Origin: Actinobacteria bacterium UBA2279
GTDB taxonomy: Bacteria > Actinomycetota > Coriobacteriia > Anaerosomatales > Anaerosomataceae
Direction: 5' to 3'
NCBI GenBank assembly: GCA_002347365.1
Contig: DDWT01000020.1
Span: 9,721 to 73,720, forward strand
DNA: 64,000 nucleotides
Notes under the pieces: model-generated
What the model was told of the DNA's origin: nothing
The model's database searches: none
Seen by the model: the letters and a program-made list of their open reading frames with translations, nothing else
Program-made: the position numbers and the translations under genes
Shown here: positions 55,627 through 63,194 of the stretch, in pieces
Layout: each line of letters opens with the position of its first letter
Position numbering within the stretch: the stretch's first letter is position 1

Positions 55627-55632
55627 TAGAAT
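55627..55632 (+). promoter_or_regulatory. -10 element of the ANTAR leader and glutamate synthase operon
   Basis: TAGAAT is a good extended-type -10 (TGCTAGAAT) and would start transcription near 55639, just before the first ANTAR hairpin. The -35 is weak. Upstream, GGAATCG (55605-55611) and CGATTCC (55617-55623) form a perfect 7-bp inverted repeat that overlaps the -35 region and could be an operator or the end of the pdtaR transcript. Confidence 0.5.
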
Positions 55633-55639
55633 CCCCCTC

Positions 55640-55690
55640 ACTGGCACAACGGCGTGCCGGTCAACTGAAGTAGCGAGCAATGGCGCTCAC
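55640..55690 (+). promoter_or_regulatory. dual-hairpin ANTAR antitermination target
   Basis: Two hairpins with six-base loops lie in tandem. The first pairs ACUGGCAC (55640-55647) with GUGCCGGU (55654-55661) around the loop AACGGC. The second pairs GAGC (55675-55678) with GCUC (55685-55688) around AAUGGC. Both loops have A at position 1 and G at position 4, the known ANTAR recognition pattern. The 3' strand of hairpin 2 is also the 5' strand of the terminator, so the two structures exclude each other, as in eut and nas leaders. PdtaR is encoded immediately upstream. Confidence 0.8.
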
Positions 55691-55723
55691 GACGAACCTA
55701 TCGGGTTCGAAGTGGGCGTTTTT
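55683..55723 (+). terminator. regulated intrinsic terminator in the ANTAR leader
   Basis: GCGCTCAC (55683-55690) pairs with GTGGGCGT (55712-55719), with two G-U pairs. An inner stem CGAACC (55693-55698) with GGTTCG (55704-55709) completes a long hairpin followed by TTTTT. The lower arm overlaps ANTAR hairpin 2. It lies 40 bases before the first gene. Confidence 0.8.
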
Positions 55724-55762
55724 CGTTTCTCGGCAATGATTCCAACCGTCTGTGAGGTACGC

Positions 55763-57097
55763 ATGAAGGATTTCGCGGTCTTCTGGGGATGCACGATCCC
55801 GGCGAGGTTCCCCTTCATCGAGAAGGCGACCCGCCTCGTCTTCGATGACCTGGGAGCGACGGTGCACGAACTCGAGGGCCACACGTGTTGTCCCGAAGGT
55901 GTGCTTGTCAAAGCGAACGACGAGAACGCGTTCTACACGGCCGCCGCGCGCAACCTCGCCATCATCGAGAAGGCGGGCTTGGACGTGGTGACGCCGTGCA
56001 ACGGCTGTTACTCCACGTTCAAGGAGGCGTACAGCCATCTGGCCACCGACTGGCGCGCCAAGGAAGCCATCAACGAGCGGCTTGTCCGAGAAGGGCTGCA
56101 CTACGATGGGCAGCTCAAGATCGAGCACTTCGCCGAGTGGCTCGTCGACGAGATGGGCACCGGCCTGGTCGCGTCCAAGATCACCAAGCCGTTCTGGGGG
56201 ATGCGCATCGCCGTCCACTACGGTTGCCACCTCTTGCGCCCGCAGCCTGCGGTGCGTTGGGATGACCCGATGCATCCCCGTAAGGTCGAGGACATGGTCG
56301 CCGCTCTTGGCGCACGCGTGGTCGACTATCCCACTAAGATGCAGTGCTGCGGCGGCGCTCTCGACCGCGTGGGCGAGCGCGAAGGTTCGCTCGCGTTCGC
56401 ACGCCGCAAGCTCACCGATCTCATGCGCGAAGAGGTCGATGCGCTCGTCGTCGTCTGTCCTTCGTGTTTCCAGCAGTTCGACCTGAACCAGGCAGCGCTG
56501 CAGCGTGCCAAAGAGGACATCAACGTACCCGTGTTCTTCCTCTCCGAGCTCATCGCGCTCGGTATGGGTCACTCGCCCGAGGAGATCGGCCTGGACATGC
56601 ACCGCGTCTCGGTGCAGCCGTTCCTCGACAAGTGGAGCGATCGGGAGGCCGACAAGGCGCGATTGGGCGCCTTCTTCGATGTGTCGCTGCTGGGCAAGTG
56701 CTCTACGTGCACCGCGTGCAAAGACGACTGCCCGGTGTGCAAGGTCGACCCCACGTTCCAGCCCACGGAGATCATCGGCGAGCTCGTGCGCGGTCATCTC
56801 GACGACGTGCTTGCCGAGGGTCAGCTGTGGAAGTGCCTGGAGTGCTACACGTGCCAGGAACTCTGCCACTCCGACATCGGTATGGCCGAGACGTTCCGCA
56901 AGCTCAAGGAGCTCGCAATGGCAGCCGGCTCCGGTCCCGAGTCCGTCTCGGCGGCCTACTCCGAGTTTCTGAAGTCGGGTGTTCTCGGCAAGCCGAGAGA
57001 GTCCGCACGCAAGAAGCTGGGGCTCGCGCCCCTTCCGCAGACCGGTGGTGACGCTGTCGCACGACTGCTCACCGATGACGTTGAGGGAGTTGAGTAA
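55763..57097 (+). CDS. HdrB-HdrC fusion (heterodisulfide reductase-like, CCG and 4Fe-4S domains)
   Basis: A 444-residue iron-sulphur protein. The HdrB-like part (1-290) has two CCG domains. The first has Cys10, Cys42-Cys43 (HTCCPEG) and Cys79/Cys82 (PCNGC). The second has HYGCHLLRP, MQCCGGALDRV and CPSCFQQFD. Such motifs bind non-cubane 4Fe-4S clusters. The HdrC-like part follows, with two cubane motifs: CSTCTACKDDCPVC and CLECYTCQELC. It contains no flavin or NAD domain. As first gene before split glutamate synthase genes it may deliver electrons to GltB, replacing GltD; the donor is unknown. I start at ATG 55763 (GAGGT upstream); the longer frame begins inside the terminator. Confidence 0.88.
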   Translation: MKDFAVFWGCTIPARFPFIEKATRLVFDDLGATVHELEGHTCCPEGVLVKANDENAFYTAAARNLAIIEKAGLDVVTPCNGCYSTFKEAYSHLATDWRAKEAINERLVREGLHYDGQLKIEHFAEWLVDEMGTGLVASKITKPFWGMRIAVHYGCHLLRPQPAVRWDDPMHPRKVEDMVAALGARVVDYPTKMQCCGGALDRVGEREGSLAFARRKLTDLMREEVDALVVVCPSCFQQFDLNQAALQRAKEDINVPVFFLSELIALGMGHSPEEIGLDMHRVSVQPFLDKWSDREADKARLGAFFDVSLLGKCSTCTACKDDCPVCKVDPTFQPTEIIGELVRGHLDDVLAEGQLWKCLECYTCQELCHSDIGMAETFRKLKELAMAAGSGPESVSAAYSEFLKSGVLGKPRESARKKLGLAPLPQTGGDAVARLLTDDVEGVE

Positions 57098-57100
57098 CGC

Positions 57101-58303
57101 ATGAGCACCCGACCCCGCTACCGCGAGGAGTCGTCGTTCAAGATCCATGGCGGCTGCGGCCTGATGGGTATCTGCGACGAGTCCGGCGCGCTCATGAGCG
57201 GCGAGGACGCCATCCTGGCGATGGCTGTCCAGCATGATCGCGGTAATGGGCTGGGCGGTGGATTCGCCGGCTATGGCATCTACCCCGAGTTCGCCGATCA
57301 CTTCTGCTTCCACATGATGTATCACGATCTGCGCGCCAAAGAGGAGTCCGAGGCGCACTTCGACAAGCACTTCCTCGTCGACCTCGCCGAGCCCATGCCC
57401 ACGCGCCCGGTCAAAGGCATCACCGACGCTCCGCTGCTGTGGCGCTACTTCATGCAGCCGTACCCCGACAAGCTTGAAGAATCCGAGATGAGCGCCGAGG
57501 ACTACGTCGTCCACGCGGTCATGGCGATCAACTCCACGATCGACGGGGCGTTCGTCGCCTCCTCGGGCAAGAACATGGGCGTATTCAAAGGCGTTGGCTA
57601 CCCCGAGGAGATCGGCCACTACTTCCGTCTCGAGGAGTACGAAGGCCACACGTGGACCGGACATAACCGGTTCCCCACCAACACTCCCGGCTGGTGGGGT
57701 GGCGCGCACCCGTTCGCGCTGCTCGACTGGACGATCGTGCACAACGGTGAGATATCCAGCTACGGCATCAACAGCCGCTACTTGGAGGCCTTCGGCTATA
57801 AGTGCACGCTGGGTACCGACACCGAGGTCGCGGCATACCTGTTCGACCTGCTGCTGCGCCGTCACAAGCTTCCGCTATCGCTAGCGTGCAAGGCGCTCGC
57901 GTCGCCTTTGTGGGATGACATCGACCGCATGCCCGAAGACGAGAAAGCCGTCATGCGCTCGCTTCGCGCAGTCTATGGGCCCGGTATGCTCAACGGCCCG
58001 TTCGCGATCGTACTCGGCTTCAACGGCGGAATGGTGGCCCTAAACGACCGCATCAAGCTGCGCCCGCTCGTGGCGGCGCGCAAGGGCAGCACCATCATGG
58101 TCGCCTCGGAAGAAAGCGCGATCCGCGCCGTCATCCCTGAGCCCGACATGCTCTGGACGCCGAAGGCCGGCGAGCCGGTCATCGCGCGTGTGAGGGGGAT
58201 GGACTGGCCGATCCACGGCGACCTGCATCTGGCGCCGTCCGAGATCTCGTGTGCGGTCACCGGTACTGAAGTCTCCTGCGACACCGTGGAGGTGAACGCA
58301 TAA
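57101..58303 (+). CDS. glutamate synthase amidotransferase-domain protein (class II GATase)
   Basis: A 400-residue stand-alone glutaminase domain of glutamate synthase. Class II amidotransferases need an N-terminal Cys. Here it is Cys19 in GGCGLMGICDESG, so an 18-residue propeptide must be cleaved, as in GltB. Later motifs are HTWTGHNRFPTNTPGWWGGAHPF, LDWTIVHNGEISSYGIN and GTDTEVAAYLFD. It hydrolyses glutamine and passes ammonia to the FMN subunit encoded next. It follows the HdrBC gene by three bases and shares one base with the next start. Confidence 0.92.
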   Translation: MSTRPRYREESSFKIHGGCGLMGICDESGALMSGEDAILAMAVQHDRGNGLGGGFAGYGIYPEFADHFCFHMMYHDLRAKEESEAHFDKHFLVDLAEPMPTRPVKGITDAPLLWRYFMQPYPDKLEESEMSAEDYVVHAVMAINSTIDGAFVASSGKNMGVFKGVGYPEEIGHYFRLEEYEGHTWTGHNRFPTNTPGWWGGAHPFALLDWTIVHNGEISSYGINSRYLEAFGYKCTLGTDTEVAAYLFDLLLRRHKLPLSLACKALASPLWDDIDRMPEDEKAVMRSLRAVYGPGMLNGPFAIVLGFNGGMVALNDRIKLRPLVAARKGSTIMVASEESAIRAVIPEPDMLWTPKAGEPVIARVRGMDWPIHGDLHLAPSEISCAVTGTEVSCDTVEVNA

Positions 58304-59814
58304 TGCCTACGTCACTCATCCAGCCCGAGTTCAAGGTCAAGATCGACTACGACAAGTGTCACAAGTGCGGGCGCTGCGTTCAGCAGTGCGGTTGGGGCGT
58401 CTACAGCTTCAACGAGCGTCCCATCCCTGATGACAGCAAGTGCCGCGCGTGCCACCGCTGTGTGACCTACTGCCCGGCGCACTGCATCACCATCGAGAAG
58501 AGCACTCTTGCGTATCGCGACAACGACAACTGGTCGTCGGATGCGCGCAAGGCCGTCTGGCGCCAGGCCGAGACCGGCGGCGTGCTGCTCACCTCGATGG
58601 GCAATCCTAAGCCCTATCAGCGCATCTTCGACCACCTGGTCCTGGATGCCTGCCAGGTCACCAACCCGTCCATCGACCCCCTGCGCGAGCCGATGGAGCT
58701 GCGCACCTACCTGGGCCGCAAGCCCGATAGCGTGAAGGTGGAGTCCGACGGCAACGGCGGTTACAAGCTGGCCGAGGGCGCGGGCATGTCTAACAACGTC
58801 AAGCTCGATACCCCCATCATCTTCTCGCCGATGAGCTACGGTTCTGTGTCGCTGAACGTCCACAAGTCGCTTGCGATGGCCGCGACGCGCCTCGGCACCG
58901 TGATGAACACCGGCGAGGGCGGGTTGCATGCGGATCTGTATCCCTACCAGGACAACGTCATCGTCCAGGTGGCCTCGGGCCGCTTCGGCGTCAACCCGGA
59001 GTACCTCAACCGCGGCGCTGCCATCGAGATCAAGATCGGCCAGGGCGCCAAGCCGGGAATCGGCGGGCACCTGCCTGGCGAGAAGATCAACAAGGAAGTC
59101 TCGGGCACGCGCATGATCCCGCAGGGGACCGACGCCATCAGTCCGGCGCCGCACCACGACATCTACTCCATCGAGGACCTGCGCCAGCTCATCTACGCGC
59201 TCAAGGAGGCCTCCGGCTACAAGCCGGTGGGCGTAAAGATCGCCGCGGTGCACAATGTAGCCGCCATCGCGTCGGGCATCGTCCGTGCAGGCGCCGACTA
59301 CGTCTACCTTGACGGCTTCAAGGGCGGCACCGGTGCTGCGCCGCAGGTCATCCGCGACCACATCGGTATCCCTATCGAGATCGCCATCGCCGCGGTGGAC
59401 CAGCGTCTGCGCGACGAAGGCATCCGCAACCAGGCGTCGATCATCGCCGCGGGCTCCATCCGCTCCTCGGCGGACGCCGCCAAGGCCATCGCGCTGGGCG
59501 CCGACGTCGTGGCGATCGGCTCGGCGTCGCTCATGGCGCTTGGCTGTCACCTGTGCCAGAGCTGCCACACGGGCTGCTGCTCGTGGGGCATCACTACCCA
59601 GAAGCCTGAACTCACCCGTCGTATCGATCCGGAGTGGGGTGCCGAGAGGCTCGTGAACCTGGTGCACGCATGGAGTCACGAGATCCAGGAGATATTGGGC
59701 GCGCTGGGCGTGAACGCGGTCGAGTCGCTTCGCGGCAGCCGCGAGCGTCTGCGTGCGATCGGGCTGGACGAACAGACCTGCAAGATCCTCGGTGTCAAAC
59801 CGGCCGGGATGTAG
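58303..59814 (+). CDS. glutamate synthase FMN-binding domain protein with N-terminal ferredoxin
   Basis: A 503-residue protein. An N-terminal two-cluster ferredoxin has Cys19, 22, 25 and 29 (CHKCGRCVQQCGW) and Cys47, 50, 53 and 57 (CRACHRCVTYCP). The central FMN barrel has PMSYGSVSLNVHKSLAMAA, GEGGLHADLYPY, PGIGGHLPGEKINKEVSG, KIAAVHNVAAIASGIVRAGA and DGFKGGTGAAP. CHLCQSCHTGCC near the end is the 3Fe-4S site. It combines 2-oxoglutarate and ammonia into glutamate, taking electrons through its own ferredoxin domain. This is the archaeal/anaerobic split type of glutamate synthase. Confidence 0.94.
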   Translation: MPTSLIQPEFKVKIDYDKCHKCGRCVQQCGWGVYSFNERPIPDDSKCRACHRCVTYCPAHCITIEKSTLAYRDNDNWSSDARKAVWRQAETGGVLLTSMGNPKPYQRIFDHLVLDACQVTNPSIDPLREPMELRTYLGRKPDSVKVESDGNGGYKLAEGAGMSNNVKLDTPIIFSPMSYGSVSLNVHKSLAMAATRLGTVMNTGEGGLHADLYPYQDNVIVQVASGRFGVNPEYLNRGAAIEIKIGQGAKPGIGGHLPGEKINKEVSGTRMIPQGTDAISPAPHHDIYSIEDLRQLIYALKEASGYKPVGVKIAAVHNVAAIASGIVRAGADYVYLDGFKGGTGAAPQVIRDHIGIPIEIAIAAVDQRLRDEGIRNQASIIAAGSIRSSADAAKAIALGADVVAIGSASLMALGCHLCQSCHTGCCSWGITTQKPELTRRIDPEWGAERLVNLVHAWSHEIQEILGALGVNAVESLRGSRERLRAIGLDEQTCKILGVKPAGM

Positions 59815-59826
59815 GGGAGGACGGTC

Positions 59827-60651
59827 ATGACGCAGACGAAGTACGCGACAGAACCCATCGAGGGTTACCTGCACGTAGCGCCGAAGGTGAGCGTTGAAGG
59901 TGACGTCACGGTGATCGACAGCAACGCTGTCTACTACAAAGAACTCAACGAGGCTATCCGCGAAGCGGTGAACGGCGGTGCGAAGCACCTGCGCATCGAG
60001 AACGTGAACGGTCAGCGCTACATCGGCACCGGCCTTGCCGGCAAGGACGTGAAGATCGAGGTCCACGGCACAGCGGGCAACGACCTGACGATGTTCATGG
60101 ACGGACCCACCATCGAGGTCTTCGGCAACGCGCAGGACGGCGTGGGCAACACCATGAACGCCGGTCGCGTCATCGTCCACGGTGACGCAGGCGACGTGCT
60201 GGGCTACGGCATGCGTGGCGGTCGCGTCTACATCAAAGGCGACGTAGGCTACCGGGTGGGCATCCACATGAAAGCGTACGAGAGCCTGGTGCCGATCATG
60301 GTCATCGGCGGCAACGCGCGTGACTTCTTCGGCGAGTACATGGCAGGTGGCATGCTCGTGCTGTTGGGCATGAACACGCAATTCGCCGACCAGCCGCTCG
60401 TGGGAAGCTTCCTTGGCAGCGGCATGCACGGCGGGACGATCTACATCCGCGGCACCGTCGAGACGTGGCAGTGCGGCAAGGAAGTGGGTATCGCCGAGGC
60501 GACCGAAGAGGATATGGCCGAACTGACTCCGATCCTGACCGACTACTGTGAGGCGCAGGGCATGGACCTCGACGAGGTGTTGTCGCAGCCGTTCCTCAAG
60601 CTGACGCCGTTCAGCCACCGTCCGTACGGGAAGCTCTACGCACCGATGTAG
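59827..60651 (+). CDS. glutamate synthase GXGXG-domain (GltB3-like) protein
   Basis: A 274-residue right-handed beta-helix made of GXGXG repeats, the C-terminal domain of GltB as a separate protein. Typical turns are YIGTGLAGKDVKIEVHGTAG, DGPTIEVFGNAQDGVGNTMNAG, GDAGDVLGYGMRGGRVYIKG and GGNARDFFGEYMAGGMLV. In GltB this domain links the glutaminase and FMN domains. A 40-residue tail follows the helix. It lies 12 bases after the FMN gene, with GGGGAGG before the ATG, and is the last gene of the operon. Confidence 0.92.
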   Translation: MTQTKYATEPIEGYLHVAPKVSVEGDVTVIDSNAVYYKELNEAIREAVNGGAKHLRIENVNGQRYIGTGLAGKDVKIEVHGTAGNDLTMFMDGPTIEVFGNAQDGVGNTMNAGRVIVHGDAGDVLGYGMRGGRVYIKGDVGYRVGIHMKAYESLVPIMVIGGNARDFFGEYMAGGMLVLLGMNTQFADQPLVGSFLGSGMHGGTIYIRGTVETWQCGKEVGIAEATEEDMAELTPILTDYCEAQGMDLDEVLSQPFLKLTPFSHRPYGKLYAPM

Positions 60652-60709
60652 GGGAGCGTGTGGCGTGGGCGGTTGGCGCGGGCGATAGGCGTGCATATCG
60701 AGACTGCAT

Positions 60710-60742
60710 AAGGGGCGGACTTCCGAGAGGAGCCGCCCCTTT
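60710..60742 (+). terminator. intrinsic terminator of the glutamate synthase operon
   Basis: AAGGGGCGG (60710-60718) pairs with CCGCCCCTT (60733-60741) across a 14-base loop, and the downstream strand ends in TTT. It lies about 60 bases after the last stop. Confidence 0.85.
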
Positions 60743-60941
60743 GTGATGCCAGCGAGAGGTATATGATGGAAGCGCTTGGGGGCAGTCTTGGGGGATACGC
60801 AGACTGCGTATAGCGCGCGTATCAAGATATGCGGGGTGTAGAATCAGGGGTTGGGAAGAACGGCTCGGGTGCGCTGCTGCCCGTCGCCTCGCGTCTTCAC
60901 TAGCTCAACCTGTTGGGAGACGCGAGGCGACAGTGTAGCGA
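60743..60941. other. non-coding stretch with two strong inverted repeats
   Basis: No gene is visible here. ATACGCAG and CTGCGTAT (60795-60811) form a 17-bp palindrome with a single central base, followed by more GCGTAT-like copies to about 60837. Farther on, GTCGCCTCGCGTCT (60883-60896) and AGACGCGAGGCGAC (60918-60931) form a perfect 14-bp inverted repeat with a 21-base loop that itself holds CAAC and GTTG. No T-run follows either one. The stretch marks the change from core operons to accessory genes. Confidence 0.6.
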
Positions 60942-61142
60942 TCACGTAGTATGACAGGCGTTGCAGCAGAAATAGCAGCCGTTTGACTGCTTGTAGTGCT
61001 TCTTCGCCTCCCTGACCGCGTCGGCGCAGTTACTGAACTCGCCCAGATACTTCTTGTCGCCCGGCAGGAACGAACACGCCTTGGTGCGAACTTCGTGGTC
61101 GCCGTTGCTCTGGGCGTTGTTGTTGACGTAGTAGCTGGTCAT
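60942..61142 (-). CDS. small Cys-rich conserved protein of unknown function
   Basis: A 66-residue protein starting TSYYVNNNAQSNGDHEVRTK and ending GCYFCCNACHTT. The opening pattern (YYVNxNAQxxGDHEVH), a conserved CxxLP segment (CSFLPGDKKYLGEF) and the C-terminal cysteine cluster define a widespread small-protein family I recognise by pattern, but it has no known function. The cysteines suggest metal binding. ATG 61142 has GGAGAG upstream; the longer frame to 61358 runs through the gene upstream and is not supported. Confidence 0.75.
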   Translation of the reverse strand: MTSYYVNNNAQSNGDHEVRTKACSFLPGDKKYLGEFSNCADAVREAKKHYKQSNGCYFCCNACHTT

Positions 61143-61174
61143 CTTGTGCTCTCCTTCGAATCCGAAACCGAGCC

Positions 61175-61402
61175 CTATCCCCTTGGAGGGAAGGGATCGC
61201 TGCCATGGCTGTCGCGTCGCTGAATGGTCCCGTCCTTTCGATGCACCACAAGTTCGGCACCCTGGTTCACTGCAATCGCGCGGCCTACGGTCTCCGCTTC
61301 TACCTTCGTGTGGTGCTCGGAAGTCACGCGATTGCTGCCCTCCTTTCGGACCGCCCACCCGCCATCGTGCGGAACAACGTGCTGTGCTGGCTTCTTCGCC
61401 AT
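61175..61402 (-). CDS. DUF2188 domain protein
   Basis: A 75-residue DUF2188 protein, recognisable by VVPHDGGWAVRKEGSNRV followed by HTKVEAETVGRAIAVNQGAELVVHRKDGTI and the end DSHGSDPFPPRG. The family is small and of unknown function, often found in accessory regions beside restriction or stress genes. It lies 32 bases upstream of the Cys-rich gene in the same direction, so the two probably share a transcript. Confidence 0.85.
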   Translation of the reverse strand: MAKKPAQHVVPHDGGWAVRKEGSNRVTSEHHTKVEAETVGRAIAVNQGAELVVHRKDGTIQRRDSHGSDPFPPRG

Positions 61403-61481
61403 CTTCTGCCCCTTTCCGATCAGCCCGTGTGGACCGATCTAGTTGCCGCTCTGTAAGTCAGAGCCGATATCTACATGAGGA

Positions 61482-61560
61482 GTGTAGCTATCACTTACAC
61501 GGGTGTCAAGATTGCTTACATCTGTTGTTGCTTGTCGAGATTGCTTGAATGCCGTAGGAT
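61482..61560 (+). promoter_or_regulatory. promoter and operator repeats of the XRE/ImmA pair
   Basis: TTGTCG (61532-61537) and TAGGAT (61555-61560) are spaced by 17 bases, and the ATG follows six bases later, so the transcript may be leaderless (AGGA inside the -10 could instead serve as a ribosome site). AGATTGCTT occurs twice, at 61509-61517 and 61538-61546; the second copy fills the spacer, as expected for autorepression. GTGTA (61482-61486) and TACAC (61496-61500) form an extra inverted repeat toward the divergent DUF2188 gene. Confidence 0.5.
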
Positions 61561-61566
61561 GACCAC

Positions 61567-61896
61567 ATGGCTACCACTGAGGAAATCGGCAAGCGAGTTC
61601 GCGAGGCGCGAGAAGAGATGGGGATGACCCAAGGCGACCTGGGCCGACGCTGGGGTGGGCGCTCACACGCAGCGGTCTCAGACATCGAGCGGGGTACGAC
61701 TCGTTTGACGGCCTCGGGACTGGCTGAACTTGCTCAGATCTTGAACAAGCCGGTCACGTTCTTCTATGGCGAGAAGACTTCTGCGCAGTACTTGCGCGGC
61801 GGGCGCGATGAGGATGGGGCTATCTCGTCCAGGCCTGGAGCAGAGGATTTCAGGAAGTTCCTGCTTCAGAAGAAGAAGGAGCGCGAGGGCGAATGA
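61567..61896 (+). CDS. XRE-family helix-turn-helix regulator (ImmR-like)
   Basis: A 109-residue regulator. The HTH spans about residues 5-60 (IGKRVREAREEMGMTQGDLGRRWG, HAAVSDIERGTTRLTASGLAELAQIL). NKPVTFFYGE then leads to a charged tail. In ICEBs1-like elements an ImmR repressor is inactivated by the ImmA protease. The next gene is such a protease and overlaps by four bases, so the pair likely forms a derepression switch. The direct repeats in its promoter suggest it represses itself. Confidence 0.9.
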   Translation: MATTEEIGKRVREAREEMGMTQGDLGRRWGGRSHAAVSDIERGTTRLTASGLAELAQILNKPVTFFYGEKTSAQYLRGGRDEDGAISSRPGAEDFRKFLLQKKKEREGE

Positions 61897-62402
61897 CGAG
61901 ATCGACCCAGGCGCGCGTGCGTGCGCAGGCGATCCTTGACATGTTCCATGTTCGGAGGCCGCCCGTGGATGTCGTACGCATCGCGGATGGACTGGGCTTC
62001 GAGGTTCACGACTTCGCCTTTCCGGACGAGTCTACCTCTGCAGTGTTGATCATTGATGACGACGTCCGCGGTATCGGTGTCAGCGAGACATTTGCGCCCA
62101 CGCGGAAGCGTTTCTCGATCGCGCATGAACTGGGACATTATCTACTGGGGCACGGCGACTTTGCAGACAGCAAGAAGACGTTCGAGGACGGCACGTACAA
62201 CTACCTTGACCCACAGAATCGCCAGGAAAGCGAAGCAAACGAGTTCGCCGCCGAATTGCTGATGCCCGAGAAGTTCCTTGGTCGGGATGTGGCAGAGATG
62301 GGACTCGATGCTCGGGCGCTAGCGAAGAGGTATCAGGTGAGCGAGCAGGCGTTGTGGATTCAACTGATTAGCCTGCATCTTGCCTCGAAGGACGATACCT
62401 AG
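61893..62402 (+). CDS. ImmA/IrrE-family metallopeptidase
   Basis: A 169-residue M78-family protease. The zinc site is RFSIAHELGHYLLGH, and the helix ESEANEFAAELLMPEKFL supplies the third ligand. The tail LAKRYQVSEQALWIQLISL is the usual small C-terminal helix set. It should cleave the XRE regulator encoded just upstream in response to a signal such as DNA damage. ATG 61893 overlaps the regulator stop. Confidence 0.92.
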   Translation: MTRSTQARVRAQAILDMFHVRRPPVDVVRIADGLGFEVHDFAFPDESTSAVLIIDDDVRGIGVSETFAPTRKRFSIAHELGHYLLGHGDFADSKKTFEDGTYNYLDPQNRQESEANEFAAELLMPEKFLGRDVAEMGLDARALAKRYQVSEQALWIQLISLHLASKDDT

Positions 62403-62769
62403 GAGGTCAGCCGGGGCGTTGGCCGTCCCGAGGCCGTCTTCCCAACCCGCGGATCAACCTGACTCGCTTCGCTCGCAGGTTATCCGCAAACACGTTGATA
62501 TGAGATGGCCGGTCAACCCGCAATCGTTCACGGTCCTCTCAGTTGACGCGTCGGTGCAAGCGGGCGGGCACATGGGAACGGCGCTCGACCATGCTGATAT
62601 CTATGGGATTTCAACCCCACATCTCGGTCGGACCGGAGCCTGCCTCAAACTAGGCGCGCGCTTGCACGTGTCGCATAACGTGATCGAGGATCTCTCCGGA
62701 ATGTGGCGCCCGCCCGCGTGCATGACTGACTATCGCGCAGGGCCGAGGTTGTCGGTCATAAGGCCCCAG
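62403..62769. other. non-coding or decayed stretch between immA and the IS110 remnant
   Basis: I see no convincing gene in these 367 bases; ORFs that cross them have no recognisable domain. TATGAGATGGCCGG at 62499-62512 reappears inverted at 63086-63099, beyond the transposase fragment, so this stretch may be part of a decayed mobile element. Confidence 0.5.
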
Positions 62770-63023
62770 ATGAATCCTGTGAGCTCACGCGCGATTCGCT
62801 TCTGCGTGGGATGAGCGAGTGCGCGATCACGTCGCAGTGAAAGCCGAGACCGGTGATCAGCCGATGCGTGTCGTAGCCGGTCGGGCCGGCCTCGTAGCAT
62901 GCCTGGGTGAGATGCGGCTCGTGGGATCACCCGTTCGTCGACCTCCGTGGTGCCGGGACGCAGCACCGCAACCGCGATCGTGTCCTTGTGCACGTCGAGC
63001 CCGATGTGGGTACACTCGTTCAT
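62770..63023 (-). pseudogene. IS110-family transposase remnant
   Basis: The minus strand from 63023 encodes MNECTHIGLDVHKDTIAVAV, the N-terminal DEDD start of an IS110 transposase, through TTEVDERVIP. Then the frame shifts, and the usual text resumes in another frame with CYEAGPTGYDTHRLITGLGF and CDVIAHSLIPRRS. Roughly 15-20 codons seem missing between the two pieces. The rest of the enzyme (about 300 residues) is absent. It is an inactive fragment. Confidence 0.85.
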
Positions 63024-63194
63024 GGCCGGTCCCTCCGTTCCGGGGCCTGTTCCTCGGGGACGAACCACGTATACACCGGATCGGGCCGGCCATCTCATAG
63101 TGACTAGGCGGGGTCACAGCGACCACCCTCAGCCTAAGCAGGGGTACCTGGGCTCGCGGTGGTGTAACGGTTCGCACTAGGGCAAGAGAAGCCA

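Noticed and set aside
55642..55657. Sigma54-like promoter (TGGCAC and TGC) before the HdrBC gene
   Set aside because: The GG-to-GC spacing is one base too long, a sigma70 -10 lies upstream, and the same bases form a perfect ANTAR hairpin.
55661..57865. 734-codon open frame on the minus strand
   Set aside because: It is antisense to the HdrBC fusion and the amidotransferase-domain gene, with no recognisable motif.
58312..60825. Very long open frame of 837 codons on the minus strand
   Set aside because: It lies antisense to the glutamate synthase genes, has no domain, and arises from the strong G/C third-base bias.
62380..62814. Open frame of 144 codons after immA
   Set aside because: No ribosome site or domain, and it overlaps the immA end and the transposase remnant.
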